Shown piece after piece: positions 6,331 through 7,156 of a stretch of 7,156 nucleotides of DNA. The stretch lies in NCBI GenBank assembly GCA_938048505.1, contig CALIUX010000010.1, positions 1 to 7,156 of the forward strand, read 5' to 3'. The stretch's first letter is position 1. Every line of letters begins with the position of its first letter. The DNA comes from an uncultured Pseudomonadales bacterium. GTDB taxonomy: Bacteria; Pseudomonadota; Gammaproteobacteria; Pseudomonadales; Cellvibrionaceae. The position numbers were made by a program, and so were the translations under genes. Below the pieces are notes generated by a model, which saw only the letters and a program-made list of their open reading frames with translations, had not been told where the DNA came from and searched no databases.

Positions 6331-6933
6331 TTAATCAATACCACAAAACGGTAAGGCTTCTGGTGGCATAATTGAGAGATCAATAAGCTTTTTAAACTCA
6401 GGTTTTGTAGGAATATAAAAAAGTGCATTCATCGAAACGACGACTCGCCCTTTTTCATTAAGTATCTTTCCTTTCACTCTGACAAAACGCCAAAAGCGCT
6501 TTTTCACTAAAGCTTTAGCATAAATTGTCGAACCAATTTTAATGCGACCATGCCAATTAGTTTGGCTAGAGATTGTCACGGCAAAGGTGGCATATTGCTC
6601 AAAAATTGCATAAGCAAGTAGTTCGTCCAAAATGGCAAAACTAATGCCACCATGTAAAGTTTGAGGATACCCTTCAAATTTATCTGAACTATGCCATGAG
6701 CATGAAACACCACCGTTCTGATCATGATGAATACTCACTTGCAAGCCGCATTGATTTGTCTCTGATGTCACAAAGCCATTAAAAACAGACGAAGTCACCC
6801 CCGGCGGAATCAATTGTTTCCCTAATTGAGGAAAATCACTGTCGCGTTTATTTTTAATATGTAATGTTTTTTTAAGAAATCGTTTTGCAACGATTTTTAA
6901 CATCATGAAATCTGGCAATTTATTCAGTAGCAT
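6331..6933 (-). CDS. PaaI-like hotdog-fold thioesterase family protein
   Basis: Hotdog-fold protein of the PaaI/DUF4442-like thioesterase group, expected to hydrolyse an acyl-CoA or similar thioester in the cytoplasm. In the 200-residue product the core runs from about residue 50 to 175. It has the signature QTLHGGISFAILDELLAYA (HGG at 94-96, D103, E104, on the hotdog helix), followed by the strands VTISSQTNWHGRIKIGSTIYA (119-139) and GRVVVSMNALFYI (162-174). The core is normal length, but about 45 N-terminal residues precede it, basic and hydrophobic (MLLNKLPDFMMLKIVAKRFL), together with a C-terminal tail of about 25. Start ATG 6933-6931 is chosen because AGAGGT (complement of 6943-6948) lies 9 bp upstream; Met10 and Met11 have no comparable site. 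The gene appears AT-richer than argE or norM. It lies 137 bp upstream of the methyltransferase on the same strand. Substrate unknown. Confidence 0.83.
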   Translation of the reverse strand: MLLNKLPDFMMLKIVAKRFLKKTLHIKNKRDSDFPQLGKQLIPPGVTSSVFNGFVTSETNQCGLQVSIHHDQNGGVSCSWHSSDKFEGYPQTLHGGISFAILDELLAYAIFEQYATFAVTISSQTNWHGRIKIGSTIYAKALVKKRFWRFVRVKGKILNEKGRVVVSMNALFYIPTKPEFKKLIDLSIMPPEALPFCGID

Positions 6934-6942
6934 TATGCCAAT

Positions 6943-6948
6943 ACCTCT
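6943..6948 (-). promoter_or_regulatory. Ribosome binding site deciding the hotdog gene start
   Basis: AGAGGT on the minus strand, 9 bp before the ATG at 6933-6931. It supports the long N-terminus over the internal Met10/Met11. A TAAAAT hexamer (complement of 6965-6970) just upstream could be a -10 box, but no good -35 accompanies it. Confidence 0.5.
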
Positions 6949-7014
6949 TAAGGTAAACCTTGCTATTTTAGGAATACCGTTTCATTAAAGAATGGGGAAA
7001 TAGAGGTAGGTATT

Positions 7015-7068
7015 ATGAGTAGACCCGAAGAGATGATTTTTACATCAGCATGGTTATTAACATACTGA
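7015..7068 (+). CDS. Possible 17-residue small ORF
   Basis: ATG at 7015 opens MSRPEEMIFTSAWLLTY and stops at TGA 7066-7068. A good Shine-Dalgarno, AGAGG at 7002-7006, precedes it by 8 bp, which is the main support. It is divergent from the hotdog gene, and no clear promoter was found (TTGCTA at 6960-6965 has only a poor -10 at 17 bp). I do not recognise the peptide. It could be a leader peptide, a small protein or chance. An overlapping minus-strand frame open to the window edge (7040-7156) competes with it. Confidence 0.22.
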   Translation: MSRPEEMIFTSAWLLTY

Positions 7069-7156
7069 TTACAGAAGCTTGCCTGATACAAAACACCTTA
7101 AAAAAACAATACTTTCCTTCTATTTCATTCAATATGATTCTACTAGAATAAAATTC
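7069..7156. other. AT-rich right flank without a supported gene
   Basis: No plus-strand frame of useful length was found. The minus strand is open in one frame from the window edge to a TAA at 7042-7040 (38 codons) but shows no recognisable protein. A 13-bp perfect dyad, ATTCTA-C-TAGAAT, lies at 7137-7149; its function is unknown. Confidence 0.4.

Noticed and set aside
7040..7156. Minus-strand frame open to the right edge (38 codons then TAA)
   Set aside because: AT-rich, no recognised protein end, and short enough to occur by chance; it needs sequence beyond the window.

Overview
The window looks like a piece of chromosome from a gammaproteobacterium of moderate to low GC content. The evidence is the E. 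coli-type PhoH, the NorM-type MATE transporter with the cation-site residues known from Vibrio, the TapT/YfiP-type DTW protein and the M20 ArgE. The genus cannot be fixed from the sequence alone. Spacers are strongly AT-rich. The two right-most minus-strand genes (methyltransferase and hotdog protein) look AT-richer than argE, phzF and norM, judged by eye only.

Layout: two plus-strand genes on the left, a DTW-domain tRNA acp-transferase (56-700, TTG start) and phoH (829-1635, with a plausible promoter of its own). They converge on a block of five minus-strand genes. Reading in transcription order from the right, these are a PaaI-like hotdog thioesterase (6933-6331), a CMAS-like SAM methyltransferase (6193-5291), a NorM-type MATE efflux pump (5193-3811), a PhzF-family isomerase (3670-2861) and argE (2874-1726). 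phzF and argE overlap by 14 bp and are almost certainly co-transcribed. The other minus-strand genes have gaps of 97-140 bp and may be separate units. The last 223 bp contain no confident gene, only a 17-codon open frame with a good ribosome binding site.

The genes do not form one obvious pathway. They cover tRNA modification (tapT), an RNA-associated ATPase (phoH), arginine biosynthesis (argE, with a PhzF partner of unknown substrate), drug/cation efflux (norM) and two genes with a possible lipid or acyl link (CMAS-like methyltransferase and hotdog thioesterase). I see no phage, transposon, CRISPR, toxin-antitoxin or defence signature, and no clearly new system.

The most unusual signals are two. 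First, short tandem repeats of different unit sequence (7, 13, 15 and 15-16 bp) occupy three of the intergenic spacers. Second, the methyltransferase keeps the cyclopropane-synthase fold motifs but appears to have lost the catalytic Glu and His of the bicarbonate site.
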